64,000 nt of DNA, from assembly GCF_004793885.1 (NCBI RefSeq), contig NZ_SRYG01000005.1:1-64000 (forward strand), given 5' to 3'. The notes beneath the pieces are model-generated. The model saw nothing but the letters and a program-made list of their open reading frames with translations, did not search any database and had not been told where the DNA came from. This document shows, piece after piece, positions 40,954-49,757 of this stretch. The number at the start of each line of letters is the position of its first letter. Position 1 is the first letter of the stretch. The DNA comes from Dubosiella muris. GTDB lineage: Bacteria > Bacillota_I > Bacilli_A > Erysipelotrichales > Erysipelotrichaceae. The translations under genes were made by a program, and so were the position numbers.

Positions 40954-43200
40954 TTATAACCGATCGTGGCAAGTTCTGGAAATGACATCCAGCTGCTGCT
41001 CACGCGTCAAGTCGATAAATTTCACCGCGTAGCCGGATACCCGGATCGTGAAATTCGCGTACTCTTCTTTTTCCGGATGCTCCATGGCGTCCATCAGCTT
41101 TTCAATGCCAAACACGTTGACGTTCAAGTGATGCGCGCCCTGATCAAAATAGCCATCGAGCACGTGCACGAGATTGTCCATCCGCTCTTGCGCGTCATGG
41201 CCAAGGGCGCTTGGATTCATCGTCTGCGTGTTCGAAATACCATCCAGCGCGTACTCGTAAGGCAGTTTAGCCACGCTGTTGAGCGAAGCCAGCAATCCGT
41301 TTTGTTCCGCGCCATAGGAAGGATTCGCGCCCGGAGCCAACGGCTCGCCCGCCTTGCGTCCATCCGGCAGCGCGCCGGTTGCCTTGCCATACACGACATT
41401 GGACGTGATCGTCAAAATCGACGTCGTCGGCTCCGAATCGCGGTACGTGTGGTGCTTGCGGATCTTGTTCATGAACTCCTTCAACAGCCACACCGCGATT
41501 TCATCGGCCCGGTCGTCGTCGTTGCCATAGCGAGGGAAGTCGCCTTCCACCTCGTAATCCACCACGATGCCGTCCTCGTCGCGAATCGTCTTGACCGTCG
41601 CGTATTTGATCGCGCAAAGCGAATCCACGACGTGCGAGAATCCCGCGATGCCGGTCGCGAACGTGCGGCGCACATCCGTGTCGATCAGCGCCATCTGGCT
41701 CGCCTCGTAATAGTATTTGTCGTGGAAATACTGAATCAGATTCAAAATGTTCACATACAATCCGGCCAGCCAGTCCATCATGATGTCGTATTTGTGCATG
41801 ACCTCGTCATAGTCGAGAATCTCGCTGGTAATCGGCTTGTATTCCGGGCCCACCTGCACTTTGGATTTTTCATCCACGCCGCCGTTGATCGCGTAAAGCA
41901 GGCACTTCGCCAAATTGGCGCGGGCGCCAAAGAACTGCATTTCCTTGCCGGTCTGGGTCGCGCTCACACAGCAGCACACCGCGTAGTCATCGCCCCATTC
42001 CACACGCATCACGTCGTCGTTTTCGTACTGCACAGAGCTCGTGTCGATCGACACTTTCGCGGCGTACTTCTTAAACGTTTCCGGCAGTCTGGACGAGTAC
42101 AGCACCGTCAAGTTCGGTTCCGGGCTCGGCCCCATGTTTTCCAGCGTGTGCAGGAAACGGAAACACGTTTTCGTCACCATCGAACGGCCATCCATGCCCA
42201 GGCCGCCGACATCAAGCGTCGCCCAAACCGGGTCGCCGGAGAACAGCTGGTTGTAGCTTGGAATCCGGGCGAATTTCACCATGCGGAACTTCATCGTCAT
42301 ATGGTCGATGATTTCCTGCGCCTCGGCTTCGGTCAAAACGCCTTCGCGCAAATCGCGCTCAAAATAAATATCCAGGAACGTCGAGATCCGGCCCACCGAC
42401 ATGGCGGCGCCGTTTTGCGTCTTGATCGCGGCCAAATAGCCAAAATACAGCCACTGCACCGCTTCCTTGGCGTTGGTTGCCGGTCCGGAAATGTCGTAGC
42501 CATACGAAGCGGCCATTTCCTTCATGCCTTTCAGCGCCTTGATTTGATCCGCAATTTCCTCGCGCTGGCGGATGATGTCGTCGGTCATCGTGCCATCGCC
42601 GCAATACGCCAGATCCTTCTCTTTTTCCCGAATCAAAAAGTCGATTCCATAAAGCGCCACCCGGCGGTAGTCGCCGACGATCCGGCCGCGTCCATACGTA
42701 TCCGGCAGTCCGGTCACGATTTTGTTGCGGCGCGCCAGACGCATTTCCGGCGTGTACGCGCTAAACACCGCGTCGTTGTGCGTTTTGTGGTATTTCGTAA
42801 AAATCTCATGCAGCTTCTCGCTAGGCTGGTAGCCGTACGTCGTGCACGCCTCCTCGCTCATACGAATGCCGCCATACGGCATAAACGCGCGTTTCAGCGG
42901 TTTGTCCGTCTGCAAACCAACCACCTGCTCCAAATCTTTCAACGCTTCGCTAATGTATCCTGGTCCATAGGAAGTCAGGCTCGAAACAACTTCCGTCTCC
43001 ATATCCAGCACGCCGTTTTTGGCCCGCTCCTCTTTTTGCAGCCGCTGCAATTCGCCCCATAGCTGGTCCGTCGCGTCGGTCGCGTCGGCTAAAAACGATT
43101 CGTCTCCATCGTATGGAGTGTAGTTGTTTTGGATAAAATCGCGGACATCGACTTCATCCTGCCATTTTGTCCCGCGAAATCCTCGCCATTGTTCTTTCAT
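40954..43200 (-). CDS. pflB: Formate acetyltransferase (pyruvate formate-lyase), 748 aa
   Basis: Converts pyruvate and CoA to formate and acetyl-CoA in anaerobic fermentation. Catalytic Cys pair in YAVCCCVSA (three Cys in a row) and the radical glycine in RVSGYAVKF near residue 723; full length. SD GGGAGGAG before ATG 43200. Operon with pflA. A palindromic region precedes its promoter. Confidence 0.97.
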   Translation of the reverse strand: MKEQWRGFRGTKWQDEVDVRDFIQNNYTPYDGDESFLADATDATDQLWGELQRLQKEERAKNGVLDMETEVVSSLTSYGPGYISEALKDLEQVVGLQTDKPLKRAFMPYGGIRMSEEACTTYGYQPSEKLHEIFTKYHKTHNDAVFSAYTPEMRLARRNKIVTGLPDTYGRGRIVGDYRRVALYGIDFLIREKEKDLAYCGDGTMTDDIIRQREEIADQIKALKGMKEMAASYGYDISGPATNAKEAVQWLYFGYLAAIKTQNGAAMSVGRISTFLDIYFERDLREGVLTEAEAQEIIDHMTMKFRMVKFARIPSYNQLFSGDPVWATLDVGGLGMDGRSMVTKTCFRFLHTLENMGPSPEPNLTVLYSSRLPETFKKYAAKVSIDTSSVQYENDDVMRVEWGDDYAVCCCVSATQTGKEMQFFGARANLAKCLLYAINGGVDEKSKVQVGPEYKPITSEILDYDEVMHKYDIMMDWLAGLYVNILNLIQYFHDKYYYEASQMALIDTDVRRTFATGIAGFSHVVDSLCAIKYATVKTIRDEDGIVVDYEVEGDFPRYGNDDDRADEIAVWLLKEFMNKIRKHHTYRDSEPTTSILTITSNVVYGKATGALPDGRKAGEPLAPGANPSYGAEQNGLLASLNSVAKLPYEYALDGISNTQTMNPSALGHDAQERMDNLVHVLDGYFDQGAHHLNVNVFGIEKLMDAMEHPEKEEYANFTIRVSGYAVKFIDLTREQQLDVISRTCHDRL

Positions 43201-43254
43201 GTGACTCCTCCCTCTCGATTCAAAAGCGCGCTTCCGCTTCGCTTTTCCTTAATA

Positions 43255-43303
43255 AATATATCGGCAAAGACTAGGAAAGTCAACTAAAATTAGTTTAAAC
43301 TAA
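43255..43303 (-). promoter_or_regulatory. pflB promoter with upstream palindromes
   Basis: TTGACT (43278-43283) and TATATT (43255-43260), 17-base spacer. Directly upstream lie overlapping dyads AACTAAAATTAGTT (43282-43295) and the perfect palindrome TTAGTTTAAACTAA (43290-43303), giving three AACTAA half-sites. The distal one covers the stop codon of the upstream gene. Not a Rex or Fnr consensus. Confidence 0.7.
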
Positions 43304-44464
43304 CTCGTTGTACGCCGCCCGGATCTGCTCCAGTCCTTTTTTCAAAACCGAACGCGGACATGCCACGTTAAAGCGTTCGAACCCTTCGCCGCCCCGGCCG
43401 AAAATATAGCCTTCGTCCAGCCAGACGTGCGCCTTCTTCAGCATGAACTCCTCGAGCTGTTTGGCGTCCAGTCCCAGGCCGCGGAAATCGACCCACACCA
43501 AATACAGCCCCTGGGGCTCGATCACGCGCACCATCGGCATGTGCTCGGCGAAAAAGGCCTTCATGTATTCGATGTTGCCACGCAAGTAGACGAGCAGCTC
43601 GTCGACCCAGTTTGCGCCATAGGTGTACGCCGCCTCGCAAGCTGCCATGCCGAAAATGTTCGGATCGGTCACGCCGCAGCGCGACTTGGCTTCTTCAAAC
43701 GCCTTGCGCAGCGCCGGGTCGGCGATGAGGATGTTCGACGTCCACAAGCCGGCCAAATTAAACGTTTTGGACGGCGCCGTGCACACGATGGAAAAATCCT
43801 TGAACGACGGATCCACTTCAAAAAACGGGACATGCGTATAGCCCGGATATACAAAATCCATATGGATCTCGTCGCTGACGACGAGCACTCCGTGCTTTTG
43901 GCAGATCTTCCCCATTTTCAGCAAATCGTCTTTCGACCACACAATGCCAAGCGGATTGTGCGGATTGCACAAAATAAACATCCTCACGTCGTTTTCCACG
44001 ATTTGTTTTTCAAACAAGTCGAAATCAAGAGCGTATCGGCCTTCTTTCAAATCAAGCGGACATTCGACCAGCGTCCGGCCGTTTTCCAAAACCGCCCGGT
44101 CGAACGGGTAGTACACCGGCTTCAAAACGAGCACGGCGTCGTCTGGCTTCGTGTACGCCTGCACGGCGAGCTTCAAAGCCGGCACCACCCCGCCCGTGCA
44201 CACGATCCATTCCTTTTCCACTTGAAAACCGTGCCGGGTCTTCATCCAGTCCACGACCGCCCGCAAATAGCCGTCGGTCAAAATCGGATAGCCATACACC
44301 GGGTGGCTGGCGCGCTTCACGATCGCCTCGCGGATTTCGGGAAGCACTTCAAAATCCATATCGGCCACCCACATCGAAACGAGTTCGGGATCGTTTGTAT
44401 GCGCCGCGTCGTACTTGGCGCACCCTGTTCCCTTCCGGTCAATGACCTTGTCAAAATCATACAT
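43295..44464 (-). CDS. MalY/PatB-type PLP cystathionine beta-lyase/aminotransferase, 389 aa
   Basis: Fold-type I PLP enzyme that usually splits cystathionine or similar C-S bonds. MWVADMDFE near the N-terminus, NPHNPLG, SDEIHMDF, PLP lysine in APSKTFNLAG, and RFNVACPR near the end. ATG 44464 with SD GGAGG; the longer frame (44521) is not needed. A TATAAT box with a cre-like TGGAAACGGTTTCG (12 of 14) lies just upstream near 44500. Confidence 0.92.
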   Translation of the reverse strand: MYDFDKVIDRKGTGCAKYDAAHTNDPELVSMWVADMDFEVLPEIREAIVKRASHPVYGYPILTDGYLRAVVDWMKTRHGFQVEKEWIVCTGGVVPALKLAVQAYTKPDDAVLVLKPVYYPFDRAVLENGRTLVECPLDLKEGRYALDFDLFEKQIVENDVRMFILCNPHNPLGIVWSKDDLLKMGKICQKHGVLVVSDEIHMDFVYPGYTHVPFFEVDPSFKDFSIVCTAPSKTFNLAGLWTSNILIADPALRKAFEEAKSRCGVTDPNIFGMAACEAAYTYGANWVDELLVYLRGNIEYMKAFFAEHMPMVRVIEPQGLYLVWVDFRGLGLDAKQLEEFMLKKAHVWLDEGYIFGRGGEGFERFNVACPRSVLKKGLEQIRAAYNELV

Positions 44465-44554
44465 CGTCCATTCCTCCTTCTTAACGTCTGTTTCGTGTTT
44501 ATTATACGAAACCGTTTCCAAAGAAGAAAGCCGCCGCCGCCAAAAGAAACGACG

Positions 44555-46174
44555 TTACGCCGCGCTGGACGCAAGCGCGCCGTTTTTCTGTTTCCACGCG
44601 GCTGGATCAAGCACGCTTTGAACCGTTCCGCTTTCCATCGTGATGATTTTGTCGTAATACTTGAGGTTTTTCATCACCGGCTTGTGGCAAATGGAAATGA
44701 CGGATCTGTCCGGATCGGCTACGTACATCGCTTCCAAACGACAAGTCGTTTCGTGGTCGAGCGCGGAAAACGCCTCGTCCAGAAAGAGCCAAGGCCGATG
44801 CTGGGCAAGTACCCGGGCAAGCTGGACGCGCTGTAGCTCCCCGCCGCTGAGCGTGTCGTTGTCCAGCCGCATCAGACGACCGGGATCGAGATGGGACAAA
44901 TGCACCTGGGCGAGCAGCGCGTCGATCGTCGAAGGCGCGGCTGGCTCGTTGAGCGCGATGTTTTGCGCCAGCGTCCATGGAAAAAGCGCCATATGCTGGC
45001 CGACAACGCAAAGCTGCGCCTTCATCGACAAGCCCGCCTTTCCATTCAGACGTACGTCAGAGGATGGAATCGCGCCTTTGAGAGTGCGCAGCAGCGTCGT
45101 TTTCCCGCACCCCGACGGCCCGACGATCATGTATTTCTTCCCTTTTTCAAACCGCAAATGAATGTCGTGGAGCAGCGCCTTGTCCCCGACTTTGACGACG
45201 GGCGTGTCGATTTCAATCGTTTCGACCGGCCCGTCGATGGCCAAAGGCTCCGGCGCAGAAGCTGTCGTTTCCATCGCCAGGAAACGTTCCAGCACCGGCC
45301 TGGACGCGTTGAGCCGGTTCCAAATCGTCGTGAAATTGATGATCGGATCCACGATGGAGTTGCTCAGCTGAATGGCCGTGATCGCAAGGCCGGGCGATAT
45401 CGTGCCGGAAAAAAGCGTCCCGCACAAAATCAACAAGCCAAAAAACATCGCCATGCCAATATCCAGGTCGACGGAGTCGAGGTTGGCGAGCTCGAGTCCG
45501 CCGCGAAAATGTGCCTGCACGCTACCATCACTGGACCGGGCAAGCGCCTCGCTTTCCCTTTCCTCCAAGCCATAATCCTTGATTGTGGAAAAATTGCGGT
45601 AAAATCCTTGCAGCGTGGCGATCCAGTCGCTTTTCGCGCGCAGGATTTGTTTCTGATTTTTCGCCAGCCGGGGCTGGCATAGGCGGTTGATGGCAAACGT
45701 CAGCGCGCTGCCGGCATATAAAAACGCGAGCATCCGCCAGTCCAGAAACAGGAAATACACGCTCGAGAGCACAAACGACGCGGCCAGACCAAACGTGTTG
45801 AGCAGCGGCGTCACGTATTGCTCGATCACAAGATCCACTTCCGTCGTCATCGTGTTGACGCACGCGCTCATATCCTGCTTTTCAAATGCGAGCTCGTCCA
45901 TATGCATATACGCGTGAACGCCTTTTTCAAGCAAAAAACGGCGAATATCGCGCTTGAGCGACTCTTTGGCAAAGTCGATATACAGCGAGCAGCCTAGCGT
46001 CAGCGCGATGTACGCGCCAATCAACGCGAGCAGCCAAGGCTGCGTGACGTTGTCTAAATGGTCGAATACGAGGCCGAGCAGCGTCGCTTGAAACAGCATC
46101 AGCATGGAATGGAAAACAATGGCGAGAATCGCCAAAAGAAACCCTTTGCGGTTTTGTGTCATAAGAATTTTCAT
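44555..46174 (-). CDS. ABC exporter with fused ATPase, 539 aa
   Basis: Type IV ABC exporter: six membrane helices (about 1-300) and a nucleotide-binding domain with Walker A GPSGCGKTT, LSGGELQRVQLARVL and WLFLDEAFSALD. Exports peptides, lipids or drugs as a dimer. SD GGGAGG before ATG 46174. Divergent from the XRE-TPR regulator at 46402 across a 227-base gap, which suggests it is the regulator's target. Confidence 0.93.
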   Translation of the reverse strand: MKILMTQNRKGFLLAILAIVFHSMLMLFQATLLGLVFDHLDNVTQPWLLALIGAYIALTLGCSLYIDFAKESLKRDIRRFLLEKGVHAYMHMDELAFEKQDMSACVNTMTTEVDLVIEQYVTPLLNTFGLAASFVLSSVYFLFLDWRMLAFLYAGSALTFAINRLCQPRLAKNQKQILRAKSDWIATLQGFYRNFSTIKDYGLEERESEALARSSDGSVQAHFRGGLELANLDSVDLDIGMAMFFGLLILCGTLFSGTISPGLAITAIQLSNSIVDPIINFTTIWNRLNASRPVLERFLAMETTASAPEPLAIDGPVETIEIDTPVVKVGDKALLHDIHLRFEKGKKYMIVGPSGCGKTTLLRTLKGAIPSSDVRLNGKAGLSMKAQLCVVGQHMALFPWTLAQNIALNEPAAPSTIDALLAQVHLSHLDPGRLMRLDNDTLSGGELQRVQLARVLAQHRPWLFLDEAFSALDHETTCRLEAMYVADPDRSVISICHKPVMKNLKYYDKIITMESGTVQSVLDPAAWKQKNGALASSAA

Positions 46175-46358
46175 CGTACCGCCTCCCTGCTTTTACGATA
46201 CGGGACAAATCACGCCAGCGCCACAAGGTTCGTGGCAGACAATCCATCCAGAAATCTTGTGAATCAAAAGAAAGAACATAGAAAAAAATCCTTTTATTTG
46301 GATAAACGAATAATTCTTTCAAGGAAAGACGGATCCTTTCGCCTTTTTTAGCCGCTAT
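46175..46358. other. Divergent intergenic region
   Basis: Holds the SD of the exporter. A minus-strand open frame starting at 46322 reaches into the exporter gene but has no SD. No clear peptide-pheromone gene is seen. Confidence 0.4.
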
Positions 46359-46379
46359 TTTTCATGAAAATGCTATAAT
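46359..46379 (+). promoter_or_regulatory. Promoter -10 and operator of the XRE-TPR gene
   Basis: Perfect palindrome TTTTCATGAAAA (46359-46370) four bases before TATAAT (46374-46379); probable self-binding site. Confidence 0.55.
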
Positions 46380-46401
46380 TTTGGAAAAAGAGGATAAACG
46401 T

Positions 46402-47643
46402 ATGAATCAAACCGAAGCGCGGATCTTTGGCTTTTTTGTCGCCACGATGCGAAAGCAGCAGGAATGGACGCTGGAGGCGCTCGCGCACGCCACCCACTAT
46501 TCCTACTCCATGATCCGCTCCATTGAAAAAGGAACGAGCAACATCGACGAGGAAGGGCGAAACCGGTTCGCCCGGGTGTTTGGCTTTGCGCGCTTTTCAA
46601 ACGACTCGAAAGGAAAAACCGCGTGGCTGGCCCGGCTTGACGAGCTCGAAAACGCGCGCGCCTCCCTGCGCAGCGAAGAAAGAAAAAAACTGACCGGCGC
46701 CCTGTTGAAGGACAGGACGTGGATGGCTTCGTTTTTGTTTCCGCAGTTCTTGTTTTTGGGGTTGTACGACCGCGTATGCGCCGACGCCCCGGCAGCGGAA
46801 ATCGAGGCGTTGCGAAGCGAACTCGAACCGGCGCTCGAGTTTTTCGACTCCAAAGAGCTAGCCGTTTACTACGACTTGCTTGGCGTGGTCGCGCTCGACC
46901 TTCACGACGAAACCCGGTATTTTAAACAAGCGCTGCGCTACGACCCGGAATCGTTTTTGATCCGCTTGCACATGGCGATGAACGCGTATTTTCGCCAGCG
47001 TCTGCTCGAAGCCGATCGCCACGTGGCCGTATGCAAGACGCTTTCCTTTCAAGTCGGCTCGCTTTTCCGCTTTGTGCAGGTGGCTTCGCTGGAAGCGCAA
47101 ATCCATATGGATCTGGGCGACTATGAAACGGCAATCACATGCTTGAAAAACTTGATCAACGAAGGGCAATCGCTCGATCCGGTTTTGTATCAAGGCTGTC
47201 TGTCGATCCTGGCATTCGCCTATTTTCGGAAAAACGATATCCATGCCGCCTTACAAACCGCGAAAGACGCCCTCCGAATCGGCGCCACGAAGCCGGTGCT
47301 TCACTTTATCCTCGTTTTCGCCGCCTTCCGGCTCGACGATCCTTGTTTTGCGGTGCGTGTCCATACCGCCAAAGACGCCCTTTGTTTGACGCAGGACAGC
47401 GATCCTTTCGATACCTTCATGCCGTGGAACGCGCTGCTGGATGGAATCGTCGCGTGGAAAGACGAAAATTTCCCGGCCGCGATTTCCTTGCTGGAGCAGG
47501 CGAAGCAGGCGTTCTCGATGGACCCGCTGCGCGTTTGCGTGCTGGAATGGCTCGTCGAACTGGCGCAGGCCCAAAAGGACTTCGCCTTGGCGCTGCAATA
47601 CCAAAAAGAGCTGGCCGCGTTGCGTTCCGGGCAAATGCGCTAA
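46402..47643 (+). CDS. XRE-TPR regulator (RRNPP/Rgg-like), 413 aa
   Basis: N-terminal helix-turn-helix (about 5-65; LEALAHATHYSYSMIRSIEKG) and a long all-helical region of TPR-like repeats to the end, the layout of peptide-sensing RRNPP proteins. SD AAGAGGAT before ATG 46402 (a TTG at 46381 is less likely). Divergent from a peptide-type ABC exporter. No adjacent pheromone gene is visible, so peptide sensing is inferred only from fold. Confidence 0.8.
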   Translation: MNQTEARIFGFFVATMRKQQEWTLEALAHATHYSYSMIRSIEKGTSNIDEEGRNRFARVFGFARFSNDSKGKTAWLARLDELENARASLRSEERKKLTGALLKDRTWMASFLFPQFLFLGLYDRVCADAPAAEIEALRSELEPALEFFDSKELAVYYDLLGVVALDLHDETRYFKQALRYDPESFLIRLHMAMNAYFRQRLLEADRHVAVCKTLSFQVGSLFRFVQVASLEAQIHMDLGDYETAITCLKNLINEGQSLDPVLYQGCLSILAFAYFRKNDIHAALQTAKDALRIGATKPVLHFILVFAAFRLDDPCFAVRVHTAKDALCLTQDSDPFDTFMPWNALLDGIVAWKDENFPAAISLLEQAKQAFSMDPLRVCVLEWLVELAQAQKDFALALQYQKELAALRSGQMR

Positions 47644-47653
47644 ACCAAAAGAA

Positions 47654-47674
47654 ACCGGCAGGAGCCGGTTTTTC
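47654..47674 (+). terminator. Terminator of the XRE-TPR gene
   Basis: ACCGGC/GCCGGT stem, four-base loop, five T. Confidence 0.75.
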
Positions 47675-47680
47675 AAGACG

Positions 47681-47705
47681 AAAAAAAAGCTGACCGAAGT
47701 CAGCT
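47681..47705 (-). terminator. Terminator of tRNA-Asn copy 1
   Basis: AGCTGAC/GTCAGCT stem with UUCG loop, eight U. Confidence 0.88.
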
Positions 47706-47717
47706 GATCTTACATGA

Positions 47718-47793
47718 TGGCGCCTGAAACAAGACTCGAACTTGTGACCTGCCGGTTAACAGCCGGATGCTCTACCGACTGAGCTATTCAGGC
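47718..47793 (-). tRNA. tRNA-Asn(GTT), copy 1
   Basis: 76 bases, acceptor GCCTGAA/TTCAGGC, anticodon loop CTGTTAA (GTT), encoded CCA. Promoter TTGAAT-17-TATTAT at 47813-47841. Identical to 49542-49617. Confidence 0.97.
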
Positions 47794-47812
47794 ATCTCCT
47801 CAATGCCTAACC

Positions 47813-47841
47813 ATAATAGCACACAAGGTCATTCAATTCAA
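47813..47841 (-). promoter_or_regulatory. Promoter of tRNA-Asn copy 1
   Basis: TTGAAT (47836-47841) and TATTAT (47813-47818), 17-base spacer. Confidence 0.75.
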
Positions 47842-47864
47842 GTCCTATTTTACAATTTAGCGCG

Positions 47865-48785
47865 TCAAGGCAGCGGTTTCTCCGCCGCCATGTACAAGTC
47901 GTACCATTCCTGACGAGTCAGTTCAATACGGCACGCGTCGATGTTTTCCTTGAGATGGTCGCAGGAAGTCGTGCCGGCAATCGCCTGGATACGCGCCGGA
48001 TGCCGTAAGATCCAAGCGGTCGCGATCGTCGCTTTGCTGACGCCGTACCGCGCGGCGATTCGTTCCAGCGTTTCGTTCAGCCGGCCGTATTTCGGATTGT
48101 TCAAAAACGTTCCGTCCGCCCACGACGCCTGGACGATGCTCCACGCCTGGATTTGCACGTCGTTTAAGCGGCACCAGTCGAGAACGCCGCCATCTTTGTC
48201 CTGCGCGAAAGCGTCCGTCATGTTCATGTTCAATCCCGAATCAATGATGACGGAGTGCACGATGGACAACTGAAGCTGATTGATCACGATTTTGTGTTTC
48301 AAATATTTTTCCAGCAGCAGGATTTGCAGCGGCGTATGATTGCTGACGCCAAAGTATTTCACCTTTCCCGCCTCGTACAAGTCGTCAAATGCGCGCGCCA
48401 CTTCTTGCGGATCGCACAAGGCGTCCGGACGGTGCAGCAGCAAAATCTCCACGTGATCGGTGTGCAGGCGTTCAAGCGACTGATTCACGCTGTCCACGAT
48501 GTGGTCGTAAGAAAAATCATAGCGCTGTCCCGGCACGATCGCGCATTTCGTCTGGATCACCATCCGCTCGCGCCATTCCGGATGGCGCGCCAGCGCTTCT
48601 CCAAACAGCCGCTCCGAGCGCCCGCCGCCATAAATATCGGCATGGTCGAAAAAATTGACGCCAAGATCCAGCGCGCATTGCACCAGACGCTCCACCTCGT
48701 CGACGGTTTTATCGGCGATCCGCATGCATCCAAGCGCGATTTGCGAAACTTCCAGATCCGTGTTCGGCAATTTTAAATAGTTCAT
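47865..48785 (-). CDS. Aldo/keto reductase (YdhF-like), 306 aa
   Basis: NAD(P)H-dependent carbonyl reductase barrel without extra domains. Catalytic Asp/Tyr in FFDHADIYGGG, Lys in QTKCAI and His in LLLHRPD; late NADP-binding segment IAGTTSCDHLKEN. SD GAGAGGGAG before ATG 48785. Substrate unknown. Lies between two identical tRNA-Asn genes. Confidence 0.92.
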   Translation of the reverse strand: MNYLKLPNTDLEVSQIALGCMRIADKTVDEVERLVQCALDLGVNFFDHADIYGGGRSERLFGEALARHPEWRERMVIQTKCAIVPGQRYDFSYDHIVDSVNQSLERLHTDHVEILLLHRPDALCDPQEVARAFDDLYEAGKVKYFGVSNHTPLQILLLEKYLKHKIVINQLQLSIVHSVIIDSGLNMNMTDAFAQDKDGGVLDWCRLNDVQIQAWSIVQASWADGTFLNNPKYGRLNETLERIAARYGVSKATIATAWILRHPARIQAIAGTTSCDHLKENIDACRIELTRQEWYDLYMAAEKPLP

Positions 48786-48861
48786 CTTCTCCCTCTCTTT
48801 CTTTTCCTTTTCCAGGATACCTTTTTGCGTGCGTCAAAGACAAGAACAAATGGATCCACGA

Positions 48862-49362
48862 TCATTTGACGCCTTCCTTCTTTTCCACCAGCTCGATGGC
48901 CTCCTTGCCGGTGCAATGCTCGACATCCAGCGCGAGCACCGTCAGCGCCTTCCATGTCCGGTCGATTTCCCGATCCATTTCCTCTTGCGGGATATCCGGC
49001 GCGTATTTTTTCGCCAGAGCCTCGATGCCGCGCCGCTTTTCGGATGCCGGTTCCACGATTCGAACGCGCCCAAACGCGATGACGCTTCGAAAATACGTGG
49101 TCAATCGCGCCGGCACGATTTCGTCCTGGTCGATGACACAAAACGACGCCTTGTCGCCGCGTTTGATCGCGTCGATTTTATGTCCGCTTTTCGCGCTATG
49201 GAAAAACAGTGTGTCCCCTTCCAGCGCGTAGCTGATCGGCACCGCGTACGGGTACCCGTCGTCCCCATAAAGCGCCAGCACGCCTGCGCTTCCGTTTTCC
49301 AAAATCTTCCGGCACGTCTTTTCATCTAGTGCCTGCCTTTTTCTTCGCATGGTTCGAAACAT
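48862..49362 (-). CDS. Pyridoxamine-5'-phosphate oxidase-like flavoprotein (NimA type), 166 aa
   Basis: Split-barrel FMN-binding protein: GVLALYGDDGYPYAVPISYALEGD and the FHSAKSGHKIDAIKRGDKASFCV core match NimA/nitroimidazole-resistance-type proteins; true PNP oxidase activity is not implied. ATG 49362 with SD AGGAGG. Preceded by a leader with an intrinsic terminator (49382-49439). Confidence 0.88.
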   Translation of the reverse strand: MFRTMRRKRQALDEKTCRKILENGSAGVLALYGDDGYPYAVPISYALEGDTLFFHSAKSGHKIDAIKRGDKASFCVIDQDEIVPARLTTYFRSVIAFGRVRIVEPASEKRRGIEALAKKYAPDIPQEEMDREIDRTWKALTVLALDVEHCTGKEAIELVEKKEGVK

Positions 49363-49381
49363 CGTTTTTCCTCCTGTCAAC

Positions 49382-49470
49382 AAAAAACGGCATTCGTTTC
49401 CCCGCTCTTCCAAGACCTAACGAACAGAGGCGAATGCCGGCAACCCGGTGGCTGCAATGCTTGTGTTTTT
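49382..49470 (-). promoter_or_regulatory. Attenuator-type leader of the flavoprotein gene
   Basis: The RNA would first fold GCAGCC/GGTTGC (overlapping the CCGG block), then a nine-pair terminator CGGCATTCG/CGAATGCCG (49388-49439) with six U, all before the SD. A CCGG-GTTG-CCGG hairpin can compete for the 5' arm of the terminator. Looks like a transcription-attenuating riboswitch or leader of unknown ligand; no known class recognised. Confidence 0.55.
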
Positions 49471-49473
49471 GAA

Positions 49474-49502
49474 ATTGTATCAAACCGCTTCCTTCGATAC
49501 AA
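49474..49502 (-). promoter_or_regulatory. Promoter of the flavoprotein leader
   Basis: TTGTAT (49497-49502) and TACAAT (49474-49479), 17-base spacer. Confidence 0.7.
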
Positions 49503-49504
49503 GC

Positions 49505-49529
49505 AAAAAAAAGCCGACCGAAGTCAGCT
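49505..49529 (-). terminator. Terminator of tRNA-Asn copy 2
   Basis: GCTGAC/GTCGGC stem (one G-U) with UUCG loop and eight U; a diverged copy of 47681-47705. Confidence 0.85.
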
Positions 49530-49541
49530 GTTCTTACATGA

Positions 49542-49617
49542 TGGCGCCTGAAACAAGACTCGAACTTGTGACCTGCCGGTTAACAGCCGGATGCTCTACC
49601 GACTGAGCTATTCAGGC
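49542..49617 (-). tRNA. tRNA-Asn(GTT), copy 2
   Basis: Identical to 47718-47793, including flanking CTCCTCAATGCCTA on the 5' side. Confidence 0.97.
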
Positions 49618-49636
49618 ATCTCCTCAATGCCTATTT

Positions 49637-49665
49637 ATAATAGCATTCCCCTTTTCAAAACGCAA
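49637..49665 (-). promoter_or_regulatory. Promoter of tRNA-Asn copy 2
   Basis: TTGCGT (49660-49665) and TATTAT (49637-49642), 17-base spacer. Confidence 0.7.
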
Positions 49666-49757
49666 ATCTTTTTTTCATAAATTTTCTTTCGCCGCGCAGG
49701 CTCTTATCGTCCCTCTTTTTTCGGATTTGTGCTAAAATCGTTTGCGAGGTGATACCC

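Noticed and set aside
40966-43062. Open frame of 698 codons antisense to pflB (also 29120-31144 opposite hppA and 25032-26372 opposite the PTS IIC)
   Set aside because: No ribosome binding sites; translations are Arg/His-rich and low in hydrophobic order. They mirror the codon bias of highly expressed genes.
49382-49470. S-box (SAM riboswitch) on the plus strand, suggested by CCGGCAACC followed by GGTGGCTGCAATGC
   Set aside because: The conserved kink-turn and GGGA elements are missing, and no suitable gene lies downstream on that strand.
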